A stretch of DNA of 64,000 nucleotides. Origin: Pirellulales bacterium. Its GTDB lineage: Bacteria > Planctomycetota > Planctomycetia > Pirellulales > Lacipirellulaceae. The translations under genes were made by a program, and so were the position numbers. The notes below the pieces were generated by a model that was not told the origin of the DNA, searched no databases, and saw only the letters and a program-made list of their open reading frames with translations. The stretch lies in assembly GCA_019636345.1 (NCBI GenBank), contig JAHBXQ010000001.1, forward strand, positions 248,001 through 312,000, given 5' to 3'. This document shows, piece by piece, positions 55,108 to 63,734 of the stretch (positions are counted from its first letter, which is position 1; each line of letters begins with the position of its first letter).

Positions 55108-55758
55108 TCACGGCTTAGCTTTCATCGGGGTTAGCCAAAATTGGTCAAGCAACTCCATTGCGAAGTTGTATTCCATTGCCAAGTTTCGGATTCCATCTTG
55201 AGGAAACCAATCGGTCGCGGCCAGCAGCCGTCCAAGAGTATCGCCGTGCGGACGTTCCTTTTCGTTGCGATGAACGTGCAATAGGAAAGCCCGCCACTTC
55301 CTTTGGTCCGATGGATGCGAGCCGTAGCCGTTGGACGACTTGCAAAAGTATTCCAGCAGTTGCAGCGATTCCTTGGAGTAGTAATCCTCCAACGTCCGCT
55401 TGCTGGTATCAATCGAAGTCACCCCGCCAACTTCATCCGCTGCCGGTTCTGCAATCGTGCTGTTGAAGTCTTGTAGAATCGTGACGTACTGGTCAATTGA
55501 AATCTGGTCGCCCATCTTGTCGGGAACGATGTTAACCACAACCAAGTGACCTGGCTCGCTGCGATTAAGACAGACAATACAAGGCACAATTCCGCCGCTC
55601 GCATCCCGGTGAAAAAAATACTGGCCATCTTCGATTGGCCGATTCACCGGGCTGCCAGACTTCCGCCAGATTCCGGTTGCCCGAGAAACCATCTTCTCTG
55701 CAAGCGATGGTTCATAGCCTTCCGGGTAGCGAATATCCATATCGGGATAGACGTTCAT
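55108..55758 (-). CDS. Low-GC orphan hypothetical protein
   Basis: 216 residues; family not recognised. The gene is markedly less GC-rich than the chromosome and sits between transposase remnants, so it was probably brought in horizontally. No signal peptide or membrane segment. The composition is normal and soluble (aromatic and acidic residues throughout; CIVCLNRSEPGHLVVVNIVP, LLEYFCKSSNGYGSHPSDQR). A CIVC pair suggests a metal or redox role but is too short to call. The uninterrupted frame and balanced composition support a real gene. Function unknown; cargo of a former mobile element is possible. Confidence 0.65.
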   Translation of the reverse strand: MNVYPDMDIRYPEGYEPSLAEKMVSRATGIWRKSGSPVNRPIEDGQYFFHRDASGGIVPCIVCLNRSEPGHLVVVNIVPDKMGDQISIDQYVTILQDFNSTIAEPAADEVGGVTSIDTSKRTLEDYYSKESLQLLEYFCKSSNGYGSHPSDQRKWRAFLLHVHRNEKERPHGDTLGRLLAATDWFPQDGIRNLAMEYNFAMELLDQFWLTPMKAKP

Positions 55759-55904
55759 GGCTTTGGCCTATGGTGCGGAGTGAATCAATACCTGCCAAAT
55801 ATGGTACGGCCCTTAGCCTGAATGCGGTAGCCTAACGCACTCGATAGGACTGCGATGGCCCAGGGCTTTCGGACAGCGGCTGGGCTTGAGTTTACGCCGC
55901 TAAG

Positions 55905-56222
55905 ACCGGGGGCGTGTTCAGCTTCGAACTTGTCGGGGCTTTTGTAGCCCAGCGACTGATGTAGTCTGACGGGATTGTAAAAGGTCTCGACGTCCTTGAA
56001 CACGCTCAGCCGCGCCGCTTCGAGGTCGGCGGGCGTCTCGCGCTTGGTCCGTTCGTGCGTGCCCGACCAGAAGATTCGCTCGGCGACGGCGTTGTCGTCG
56101 CTCTCCCGCCAGCGAGGCGCCCAGCGTCCAGCCGACGACCTTGCGGCTGAACAGATCGATAACGACCGCGCCCAACCCGGCGAGCCCAGCAAGATTCTTG
56201 TAGAAAATGGGCCGCCGCATCG
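55905..56222 (-). pseudogene. IS3-family transposase C-terminal remnant, frameshifted
   Basis: On the minus strand one frame gives LAGLGAVVIDLFSRKVVGWT, the start of the rve integrase core, and another continues DDNAVAERIFWSGTHERTKR and FYNPVRLHQSLGYKSPDKFE. These are the C-terminal motifs of IS3-type OrfB proteins. A frameshift separates them and the rest of the element is missing. Confidence 0.8.
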
Positions 56223-56244
56223 TGTAGAACGAACGTCAGGCTGT

Positions 56245-56312
56245 GTCCCAAACCATGAGCGGACGGCGCTAGCCGCCGGTGACTAGCCGCCAAGGCCTCA
56301 ATCGAGCTTCGT
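56245..56312. repeat. REP-like repeat copy C
   Basis: Third copy of the AACCATGAGCGGACGGCGCT repeat. Like copy A it continues CTCAATCGAGCTTCRTCGGG, and it abuts the 5' end of the IS3 remnant. Confidence 0.7.
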
Positions 56313-56611
56313 CGGGCGAGTCAGGCCCTCCGGGCCTGGGGGACGCGATGGCGGCACCCCGCACAAGGCGAGAGAACCGGGAGGGGGCCGCGAGTTTTGC
56401 TCGCTCGAGGGGAGTTTTGCTGGCAAAACTCGCCCGCTCGCACTCCGGCGGAACGCGCGCAAGTCGATGGCAGGCAATCCATTACGGGGCGTCGCATCCC
56501 CGCCGCCGGCGGGAGTTTTGCACGAAACAACAAGATAGTTTTGCACTCGGGCGCCGAGCGACGGATGGCCTAGTGCTTTGACACAGGCTAGAGTTCGAGT
56601 TGACAAAGCAC

Positions 56612-56719
56612 TAGTGCTTTGACGCTGGCTAGAGTTCGGGTTGGCGATGACGCAACATCTCACTCTGTTAGCAGGTTGCATCGTCGCCAACCCGAAATAA
56701 TCGAGTTGACAAAGCACTA
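56612..56719. repeat. MITE-like palindromic element
   Basis: A 108-base element with termini TAGTGCTTTG (56612) and CAAAGCACTA (ending 56719). Inner arms TTCGGGTTGGCGATGACGCAAC and its near-complement (56673-56696) surround an 18-base loop. Directly to the left, TAGTGCTTTG...CAAAGCACTA (56571-56613) is a second, shorter palindrome sharing its end with the first. This looks like a non-autonomous transposable element or nested remnants of one. Confidence 0.65.
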
Positions 56720-56769
56720 CGTTCTTGAACCTGGGCGGCGGCTCGTGGTCGAGAAGCTCGGGCCGCTCG

Positions 56770-56974
56770 CTAGAATGCGCGCCGCGACGCGGTGATCTGG
56801 AGAATACGCTCCTTCGGCACGCAAAGCGCCGCGGGAAGCCGCTTCGTCGAGGCGATGCTCACCATCGTCGAAACCTGCCGCCGACAAAACCGCGCCGGCT
56901 TCGACTGCATCGTGCAGGGCCTCGAAGCGCGAATCACCGGCCAAACGACACCCTCACTCCTCCCCGGGGCGTGA
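56770..56974 (+). pseudogene. IS66-family transposase C-terminal remnant
   Basis: The + frame reads RRDAVIWRIRSFGTQSAAGS then RFVEAMLTIVETCRRQNRAG and ends TPSLLPGA, the standard C-terminal end of IS66 transposases. The remainder of the gene is absent; only the last ~65 codons survive. Confidence 0.75.
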
Positions 56975-57023
56975 GCGGTTACGACTTGACAAACCCTGTA
57001 AAAATAGGATGACTTTGCTGTAC

Positions 57024-57067
<44 letters not shown>

Positions 57068-57137
57068 GAATGCCCCCCGCGTCCCTTGCCGTAATCGCCG
57101 TAAGTCATTGCATGGCAAGCGCTTTCGAGAAACTTTT

Positions 57138-57212
57138 TTTGTAGTGAACGGACGCATAATCGCCCTTTGTAGTGCAGGATCGACCGATTTTGTAGTGAAC
57201 GATGTAGTGAAG
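57138..57212. repeat. Short direct repeats GTAGTG at the island edge
   Basis: TTTGTAGTGAACG occurs at 57138-57150 and again (57189-57201), with close variants at 57166-57175 and 57203-57212. GTAGTG begins at 57141, 57169 (as GTAGTGC), 57192 and 57204. Clusters of short direct repeats beside an integration site are typical of integrase arm-binding sites; this reading is inference. Confidence 0.5.
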
Positions 57213-57241
57213 CAGGTATCCGACGCAGGTCTCAGGTCGCA

Positions 57242-59815
57242 TCACTTCGGCCTCGTTGCGCTAGCCTTCTCCTTGTCGGCACTCGCTGCTTCGCTTATCT
57301 CGGTGGGCGCAGTCGTAGTCGCCTCCCTGTCAACTCCGGCAGTCGTTGATTTGCCATCTTCGTTATTCTGACTGGAACCACCCTCGCCGTTCGGATTCAA
57401 CGGGTTCTTACGAACACGTTCGAGCCGAGCCCGCCACTGTGCCCATTCATCCTCGACAATTCTCTGCTGATTCGACGAACGCAAGTTCCGCACATCGTCA
57501 AGGCAATGTCGAAGGTAGTTATTGAGCGGTTCGCCATCGTCTCCCAGAAGCTCAACCTCGCGTTCCAAACGTTTGAGCACGAGTTCCAGGTCGTAGACAC
57601 CCGTCGATTCCTTGTGCTTGACAAAGAAGTCGCGTACGACGCGTACGACTGCTTGTTTGCCCGTCGTGCGACGCTCGGCCTGCTCGCTAGCTTCAATTCT
57701 CTCCCGTAGTGCCCTGCAAAACGATATCATGCGGTTTCGCAGCAGCTTGAATGTCTCATCTGGCACTGTCTCGGCTTGCGCCACCGTCGCCAATCGCACA
57801 ACTTCGTGGAGCACGCCCATTTTGTCGTAACCGTTTCGACCTGGATGGATGAACTGGGTCATCACTTCCTTGGTGTCCGCGACCAGGCCATTTTGACCGT
57901 ATTCGTCGTTCTCAATGGCTTCGGTAAGTTCTGCCTTCTTTGCCTTGTATTCATCTGGGAACCAGCGCTCTACATAGGCACAGACCGCTTTGGCGTAGAG
58001 CCGAGTAGGCACCAGGTCTTCGGTCGTGACACATTGCTGGTTCTCATCCGCTTCATGCGTTTCGTTAATGGTCAGGACGAACTCATTCTTGATGAGTTCG
58101 TCTCGATGGCGTTCAACTCCAGTGATCCGCTTTCGGCACAGTTCCCCAGCATCGTCATTATCCACTACGACAACCGTGGCGGGATTCTTCTCATCGCCCC
58201 ATCGTGAAGCCGCCAAAAGTTTTTCTATGCCAGGGGCGCTGTCAGCAGAAACTAGAACTACCGCATTCAGGTCGAGAAAGTCGCTAACGTTCTCGGGCGT
58301 GACGAAGAGACGAATAAGCTCGCTTACCAAGAATTGGTCCGTCGGCCCTTCCAATACGACATTGGTCACGCCCATGAACAGAGTTTGAGCACAGTCAATC
58401 CCTAACGCAGACCGAACCGGCTCGTAACGCCGCAATCGAGACTCGTCCACGAACTGGGTACCCTCTTCGGCATCGCCTTTCCGCACCAATCGAATGCGGC
58501 GAGGGAAGTTCCGATTGATCAAGAATGGCGAGTGGGTCGTGTAGACCAACTGTGTATTCCGCCGGGAAGTATCGGCGCTTACCAGGGACTCGAAAACTGC
58601 CAAGAGGTTCCGTTGCCCAATGATTGAAAGGAACGAATCGGGCTCGTCCATCAGTATGATGCAGTTATTCTCTCTTGTGGCAATCTCCAACGCCTTTGCC
58701 TGGATGTAGTAGCTAAGAAAGAACCGAAGCCCCGAGCTTCGCTCGCGAAATGTGTAGACGGCGCCGGTCTTGTCCGAGATTTCGAAGAAGATGATGCCCC
58801 TCTTGAAATCCATGCGGAGCTTGAACAGGTCGTCTTGCTGCCAGTAGTGCGATAGGTTGAGCGTCTTCTCGACTTCGTCGTTCCAAGTCTCCACCAAGCC
58901 TTCCGCGTAGCTGCGGTCTTCTTCGCCCAGTTTGGCAAGAAACTCAACGGTATCGGAGGTGACTTCGAGCACATCCCGGAACAGCAGGGTCTCAAGCACT
59001 GCCGAGGACTTTTTCTTGGCCGAGTTGGTTAGCCCTTGCTGTAGGGTGGAAAGCTTACCTACGATGTCCGCGGGTACTTGCTGGTTCGCAGTAAGCGTCA
59101 GCGACTTTAGAAACCGCACGGCTGCTTGCGCCGCCTCGAAGCCAAAGAACTCTTCGCCTTCGGCGGATTTACCGCCCATTTCGGCCAGCAGATCACAGAT
59201 AGGCACGTGGTCCGAGATAGCGACATTGGACTGTATGAACTTGACCGTCGGCAGTAGTTTTCGCAGGGCACCGAAGGTGCTCTTGTCAAGAGTAACGGGA
59301 GTAGTGCTGTTCCCGACGTAGACATATGCAAACTCTTCGTCGCTCTTCGGTCCCAAGATTACGGTGAAACGCGATGCATCCCCAAAATCCAACGACGCCC
59401 CCTTGGCTCCGAGGGCTTCGCCTATCGAGTTCTTCTCTTGCTCCGACAGTTCGGCGAACTCCATCCCAATGTTCGGCCAGACCGTCGCATTCTTGGAACG
59501 TACCGACGCATAGTGACACAAGTCAGTCAAGCCGAACTCGCGTCCTTTGTCCCATGCACCGGGAATGCCCGTGCCTTTGATAACCTTGCTGATGGCGCTA
59601 ATGAGATGCGACTTGCCACTCTCGTTCGCCCCGACAATTGTTGTGATGTCTTTCTCGATCGGAATCTCGATGAATTCGTAGTCAGTGTCCCCACCTCCGT
59701 CTACGTGCAACGAATTCCACGGCCTTGGGAGAATGCCTTGTCTCCTGTCGGCATAGTTCATGTAGTTGACGTTGAACGACTTGTACCATCGCAATAAGAC
59801 TTTTGATGCTTTCAT
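57242..59815 (-). CDS. OLD-family ATPase with TOPRIM nuclease domain
   Basis: 857 residues. The N-terminal ABC-type ATPase has Walker A IVGANESGKSHLISA (about 65-80), a signature-like SSGLRFFLSYYIQAKAL (about 360-380) and Walker B CIILMDEPDSFL (about 385-400), with the His-switch in YTTHSPFLI. A TOPRIM domain follows (about 480-570): NVVLEGPTDQFLVSELIRLF gives the Glu, and VVVVDNDDAG the DxD-like acidic pair. This is the OLD/GajA architecture; relatives act as DNA endonucleases in phage defence. A ~280-residue C-terminal extension ends in a Ser/Thr/Ala-rich tail. It lies last in the operon, 51 bases after the SMC-like gene. Classical Gabija pairs such a protein with a UvrD helicase; no helicase is seen here. 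Confidence 0.9.
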   Translation of the reverse strand: MKASKVLLRWYKSFNVNYMNYADRRQGILPRPWNSLHVDGGGDTDYEFIEIPIEKDITTIVGANESGKSHLISAISKVIKGTGIPGAWDKGREFGLTDLCHYASVRSKNATVWPNIGMEFAELSEQEKNSIGEALGAKGASLDFGDASRFTVILGPKSDEEFAYVYVGNSTTPVTLDKSTFGALRKLLPTVKFIQSNVAISDHVPICDLLAEMGGKSAEGEEFFGFEAAQAAVRFLKSLTLTANQQVPADIVGKLSTLQQGLTNSAKKKSSAVLETLLFRDVLEVTSDTVEFLAKLGEEDRSYAEGLVETWNDEVEKTLNLSHYWQQDDLFKLRMDFKRGIIFFEISDKTGAVYTFRERSSGLRFFLSYYIQAKALEIATRENNCIILMDEPDSFLSIIGQRNLLAVFESLVSADTSRRNTQLVYTTHSPFLINRNFPRRIRLVRKGDAEEGTQFVDESRLRRYEPVRSALGIDCAQTLFMGVTNVVLEGPTDQFLVSELIRLFVTPENVSDFLDLNAVVLVSADSAPGIEKLLAASRWGDEKNPATVVVVDNDDAGELCRKRITGVERHRDELIKNEFVLTINETHEADENQQCVTTEDLVPTRLYAKAVCAYVERWFPDEYKAKKAELTEAIENDEYGQNGLVADTKEVMTQFIHPGRNGYDKMGVLHEVVRLATVAQAETVPDETFKLLRNRMISFCRALRERIEASEQAERRTTGKQAVVRVVRDFFVKHKESTGVYDLELVLKRLEREVELLGDDGEPLNNYLRHCLDDVRNLRSSNQQRIVEDEWAQWRARLERVRKNPLNPNGEGGSSQNNEDGKSTTAGVDREATTTAPTEISEAASADKEKASATRPK

Positions 59816-59866
59816 CAGTTTCTGCCGATCTCAAGAGGGAGTATTTAACAACGTCCTTGCCAATTG

Positions 59867-61825
59867 TCAGAATCGCCTACGCAGTAGCAATCCCTCATCG
59901 CTCCTGGCATCAAGCACCAGCCGCAAATACGGCGGCTTCTCCATGTCTGGCGGCGGAGGAGTCGTCGTTGTCACAATGTACTGGAACGAAGGCTCACTCC
60001 CGCCAAACGCATCTTCGAGCGACTTGAGATACACGAAGAGCCGAGCGTAGATATGCGGTTCAAGGTCGGCCTCACGCGGGCTGTCGTGAATTGCGAACCT
60101 TGGCGAGTACCCCAGACCGCAGATTGCTGCACTCAGGCAGGCAATGTCGAGACTCAGCACTGTTTCTGAGGTCGCCATGGCTTCGCCGAGAGCGGGCTCC
60201 TTGTCGCCGAACGACAAGTGCAGCCCTCGCATGTCCATCCGCACAGAACCAGCAATGTCCACCGCGACGAGCGACCGCAACGCGAGGTTGAAGTGATGGT
60301 TCAGTATGGCATTCCGCTGTACCAACTGGCTCCGAGCCGAGTGATGCGACTCGCGTGATTGCGAAAGGTCGCGTTCGAGTCGTGCCAGTACCCCGGTTGC
60401 AGTCCGCAACGTCCGTTGCGAATCCACAAAGTCCTTTGCTTCTTGGACAACGGCGTCCAGCACCGACAGTTCGCCGCGAATTCGCCGCTCTTGCTGCCTT
60501 CGCGTCGCCTGCTGCTGATCGACCTCGGTCTGTAGTCGCTCGCGTTGGCGAATCAGGCTCTTATTCTCTTCCTCCAAGCCCGCCAGCAATTGGTCGAGCG
60601 ACTGTAGCTCTTGAGTGGCTTCTTGAATGCGTACTTGCCTGAAGGGCTCAATCGTTCCCGGTTGACGTGCCGGGTTCTTCATGGGGCAGGAATCAGCCGG
60701 TAGCGGACAAGGAACGCCCAGGTTGGCAAGGGATGCAGCAAGGTCGTCACTTGAAGCGGCTTCGTGCTGCTTCAATTCCCCTTCCTTCGTTTGGCGGTCC
60801 GCCGTGCGGGTTGCGATTTCTTGCTCTTTGCGAGCGACGGCTTGTTTGGCGACCTCCAACTCTTCCAGCAGAGAACTCCATTCGCTGTCCTTGTCTAGAT
60901 CGGCCAGTTGCTTCTGCAAGGCGGTTCTGGTTCCCTCCGCTTGTCCCCTCGCTGCTTCTCCGAAGAGGTCGTCGGTCAGCATCTCGGACCCGATATGCAG
61001 ACGCTCTTCGAGGAAGCGTCGCGTTTGCGAAAGTCGTTGTTCCAGTTTGGCAACCTCTGCGTCCTTGGCGTTCTTGTCGGTGAGCAATTGCTTGTGTCGG
61101 TGAATGAGCTTGGCCTCCTCGTCGTCGAGCAAGTCCATGACGAGGCGAATCAGAATGCTCGCGTCTTCATTGTGCAGATCTGCCGTGCCCGACTCCGTCC
61201 ACGCTACCCGCCATTCCAACGGATGACGGTATCGGCAGTATTGGTCGCGGCTGAGCCAGGCAAGCAGGTCAAGCCAACGGACGGGCCGATTCACGTGGGG
61301 CAACAACGTCGCGGAAAAGCGGGCGATGGTCGCTTTCTCAATCGTCTCCACGAGCTTGGCGAATCGCTCTGCGCCGTTCTGCTCTTCGAGGATGGAACGC
61401 CAGTCATTGACTTGGAGGCACTTCGATTCGGAGGATCGTGTGTCCCCGATTGGTCGAGCCACCACCCAGCAGCTCCCGTCAACCAAGACTTCGCAAATTA
61501 CGAAGCCTTCTGGATAGGCTGCCGAGATTGCAGGCCGTACGGCCTCTCTCGCAAAATGCTGCTCGCCCAAGCAGTACCGCAGCAGCCGGGTGAGAAGCGT
61601 CTTGCCGACATTGTGCCCCACGGGGCCATCCACAAGTTCATCGGGGCGTGCCGTTGCGACAATGTTCAAACCTCTTCGGAACTCGACCTCCCGAATGGGC
61701 TGAGCGTCTGGAGCGAGCCGTTCCACGATGACCAGCCGACGAATCCACAGGATTGGATTCAATCGGTCGGCAGCCGGGCGAATTCCTTCGTCCGCTTCGT
61801 CAAACGGTAATCTCGTATCGCTCAT
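59867..61825 (-). CDS. Rad50/SMC-like ATPase with zinc-hook-type motif
   Basis: 652 residues. The N-terminal half-ATPase contains EFRRGLNIVATAR and GHNVGKTLLTRLLRYCLGE (Walker A, about 67-85), as in DUF2326-type SMC-like proteins. A long coiled coil (about 240-500) is interrupted by PCPLPADSC (about 373-381), two Cys six residues apart at the coil's tip, resembling a zinc hook. The C-terminal half has SPRFAIHDSPREADLEPHIY (about 575-595), in which IHDSPRE takes the Walker B place. Such ATPases partner with effectors in several defence systems. The start overlaps hsdS by 26 bases, and the OLD nuclease gene follows. Which protein is its effector is not known. Confidence 0.85.
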   Translation of the reverse strand: MSDTRLPFDEADEGIRPAADRLNPILWIRRLVIVERLAPDAQPIREVEFRRGLNIVATARPDELVDGPVGHNVGKTLLTRLLRYCLGEQHFAREAVRPAISAAYPEGFVICEVLVDGSCWVVARPIGDTRSSESKCLQVNDWRSILEEQNGAERFAKLVETIEKATIARFSATLLPHVNRPVRWLDLLAWLSRDQYCRYRHPLEWRVAWTESGTADLHNEDASILIRLVMDLLDDEEAKLIHRHKQLLTDKNAKDAEVAKLEQRLSQTRRFLEERLHIGSEMLTDDLFGEAARGQAEGTRTALQKQLADLDKDSEWSSLLEELEVAKQAVARKEQEIATRTADRQTKEGELKQHEAASSDDLAASLANLGVPCPLPADSCPMKNPARQPGTIEPFRQVRIQEATQELQSLDQLLAGLEEENKSLIRQRERLQTEVDQQQATRRQQERRIRGELSVLDAVVQEAKDFVDSQRTLRTATGVLARLERDLSQSRESHHSARSQLVQRNAILNHHFNLALRSLVAVDIAGSVRMDMRGLHLSFGDKEPALGEAMATSETVLSLDIACLSAAICGLGYSPRFAIHDSPREADLEPHIYARLFVYLKSLEDAFGGSEPSFQYIVTTTTPPPPDMEKPPYLRLVLDARSDEGLLLRRRF

Positions 61826-63734
61826 TGGTAATTGCAGCGACCACCTTGGGTAGACTTCGTAGAGTGCTGAGGGCTCGGATTGCCTGAAGTGTTTCTGCGG
61901 CTCGGGCTCGGTCGGCCTTGCTTGCTTTGGCCAGTAGTTGGGAGTTCGCCAGCTTTAAGCCGCTCCTGCCTGCCTTCCGAACGGCTCCGTTTGCGATGAG
62001 ACCTTGGTAAATGGTGTCCAGTCCGTCGACAAATTCGGGCTCATTTGCCATCGACCGCCGTTGGCCTGGGGTAGCGACTCCCTTGAGCAGAGTTTGCCTT
62101 GCGGCTTCGTTTCTCATCAGGACGAGAGCGGGCTCAAGGGCCGAAATTGAAACGGGTTTGCCCCATGCCTCAAGGAGTAACAGGATGTCGAGGATGGCAC
62201 GTCCCTTCTCCACCTGGACCGCCGAAGCGGCTCTTGCTGGTTGCCCGAATATGCGTTCCAGCAGCACCGAAGCCGGTTCGTATTCACGGCCTTCGCGGCG
62301 GGCCAGATCGGCTTCGGTTTCCACAAGCTCTCCGGCGAATGCCTTGGCTAGGACTGAATGCGAGATATTCTCTGCTGAAGCGGTAGCCTCCCTCACACGG
62401 TCTTCGACCGAATCGATGACGCCGAGTAACCGCGTCATTCGTCGGACAATCTCTTCCTGCTCCTCTCTAGGGGGCAATGGCACTGGGATGGCCCTCGAAT
62501 CGCGTACGTTGATTCGTGGCATGTCGAGACCAACGTACCGTTGCTTCATCCACTCTTGTGCGTACGGGCCTGCGAGGTAGGCGGCTAAGTATGTAGCGGA
62601 AACCACATCGGAAGGACGGAGTCGCACAGTTCCCTGTGTCAGATTGACGCCATCGAGCCCAGGTGGCACAACCGCCACTCTGAGATTTCGGATTACGCAC
62701 AGAAGCACATCGCCCTCTGCGATTTGTGAGCGAGAATGTTTCGCTGCGATTTCCGGGGCAGTCCTCGCGAGTTGCTCAACAAGGATTCGCCCTCGGTCGT
62801 CGATGTCTTGCCCGCGAATGTAGGGAATTCCTTCGTCGACTTGTGGGCCTGGCAGAACGATGCCGTAGGTAATAACAGTGTCAGGCTCGACAAGTTCATC
62901 TGTCCGACCGTATGCCCAGCTTTCTGGCACCTCCGGTAGACCAGTCAGCTCAATGTCTGATTCTGCCTTGTATCGCTTCTTCCAACCGTCACTCCGTGGG
63001 GCTCCGCCCTTTGCAGCTAGCTTCGCCAACTCTGCGGATTCCCAGGCCGCCTTGTGCTTCTTCCGCATTAGGCAGAGCAACGACTCGCCTGACTCAACAT
63101 TGGGATTTTCCTCACGCCAGTCGGCGGTGAGACGACCCGAGCAGGCGGCGGCGAGGACGGATTGGCGGAACTTCTTGAGGATGTCGGGCACGCGGTCGAG
63201 CCGCTCGCGGGCATTGTTCACCCGCGCGAGCAGAGCCTCGACCTTCGCCACGATTCGCTTCTGTTCGGCGAATGGGGGTAGTGGCAAGGGATACTTCGCC
63301 AAGTCGCCGAATGCCACTCGTGGCAGACTGTTCCCCTTCTGATGGTCTGTGGCGTATTGCACAAACGATGACTCAGAAAGGAATCGCAGAAGGTACTCGG
63401 GAAGAACGCCAGTAGATGGGCGGAAGACGAGAATGTCGGTCGAGCACACTCCGTCGAAGTCTGGGATGGTGACTTTGTTCAGATAGGGACGGAGCTTTCC
63501 GTAAAGCACGTCGCCGCGATGGAACACGGCCTTTGTGCTCTTCACGTCTGACGCTACTCCTTTTGATTCGATTCGATTTGTGCCAGACTCGATGTGCTCA
63601 AGACTGAGATAGGGGGCGTCTGGACACCGGGATGGTTCAATCTTCTCCTTCGAGGGAGAAACTAACTGTCCGAGCGGAAATGTGCCCCAACCCTCTGGCA
63701 GTATCCCGTTGCTGCCTTCATGGCCATCACTCAT
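61800..63734 (-). CDS. hsdS: Type I restriction-modification specificity subunit HsdS with C-terminal extension
   Basis: 644 residues; most HsdS have about 400-470. Two target-recognition domains are visible (about 10-165 and 270-430), each ending in the conserved spacer: KYPLPLPPFAEQKRIVAKVE and AIPVPLPPREEQEEIVRRMT, followed by long helices ending LAAACSGRL and LAKAFAGELV. After the second spacer an extra ~135 residues (about 510-644) follow, predicted mainly helical (ILDILLLLEAWGKPVSISAL, then DGLDTIYQGLIANGAVRKAG), and resembling a winged-helix module. The start overlaps the phosphatase stop (ATGA) and the end overlaps the SMC-like gene by 26 bases, so all are translationally linked. hsdM and hsdR are not in the window. 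Confidence 0.93.
   Translation of the reverse strand: MSDGHEGSNGILPEGWGTFPLGQLVSPSKEKIEPSRCPDAPYLSLEHIESGTNRIESKGVASDVKSTKAVFHRGDVLYGKLRPYLNKVTIPDFDGVCSTDILVFRPSTGVLPEYLLRFLSESSFVQYATDHQKGNSLPRVAFGDLAKYPLPLPPFAEQKRIVAKVEALLARVNNARERLDRVPDILKKFRQSVLAAACSGRLTADWREENPNVESGESLLCLMRKKHKAAWESAELAKLAAKGGAPRSDGWKKRYKAESDIELTGLPEVPESWAYGRTDELVEPDTVITYGIVLPGPQVDEGIPYIRGQDIDDRGRILVEQLARTAPEIAAKHSRSQIAEGDVLLCVIRNLRVAVVPPGLDGVNLTQGTVRLRPSDVVSATYLAAYLAGPYAQEWMKQRYVGLDMPRINVRDSRAIPVPLPPREEQEEIVRRMTRLLGVIDSVEDRVREATASAENISHSVLAKAFAGELVETEADLARREGREYEPASVLLERIFGQPARAASAVQVEKGRAILDILLLLEAWGKPVSISALEPALVLMRNEAARQTLLKGVATPGQRRSMANEPEFVDGLDTIYQGLIANGAVRKAGRSGLKLANSQLLAKASKADRARAAETLQAIRALSTLRSLPKVVAAITNERYEITV

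Noticed and set aside
55785-56192. A 135-codon frame that could be taken as a small transposase gene
   Set aside because: Only part of it matches IS3 OrfB; its beginning and end are out-of-frame sequence, so it is reported as a remnant instead.
57138-57212. CRISPR-like reading of the GTAGTG repeats
   Set aside because: Repeats are too short and spacing (28, 23 and 12 bases) is irregular; no cas gene is near.
57242-59815. Classical two-gene Gabija system
   Set aside because: The OLD/TOPRIM protein fits GajA, but no UvrD-type GajB helicase is adjacent; its neighbours are SMC-like and HsdS instead.
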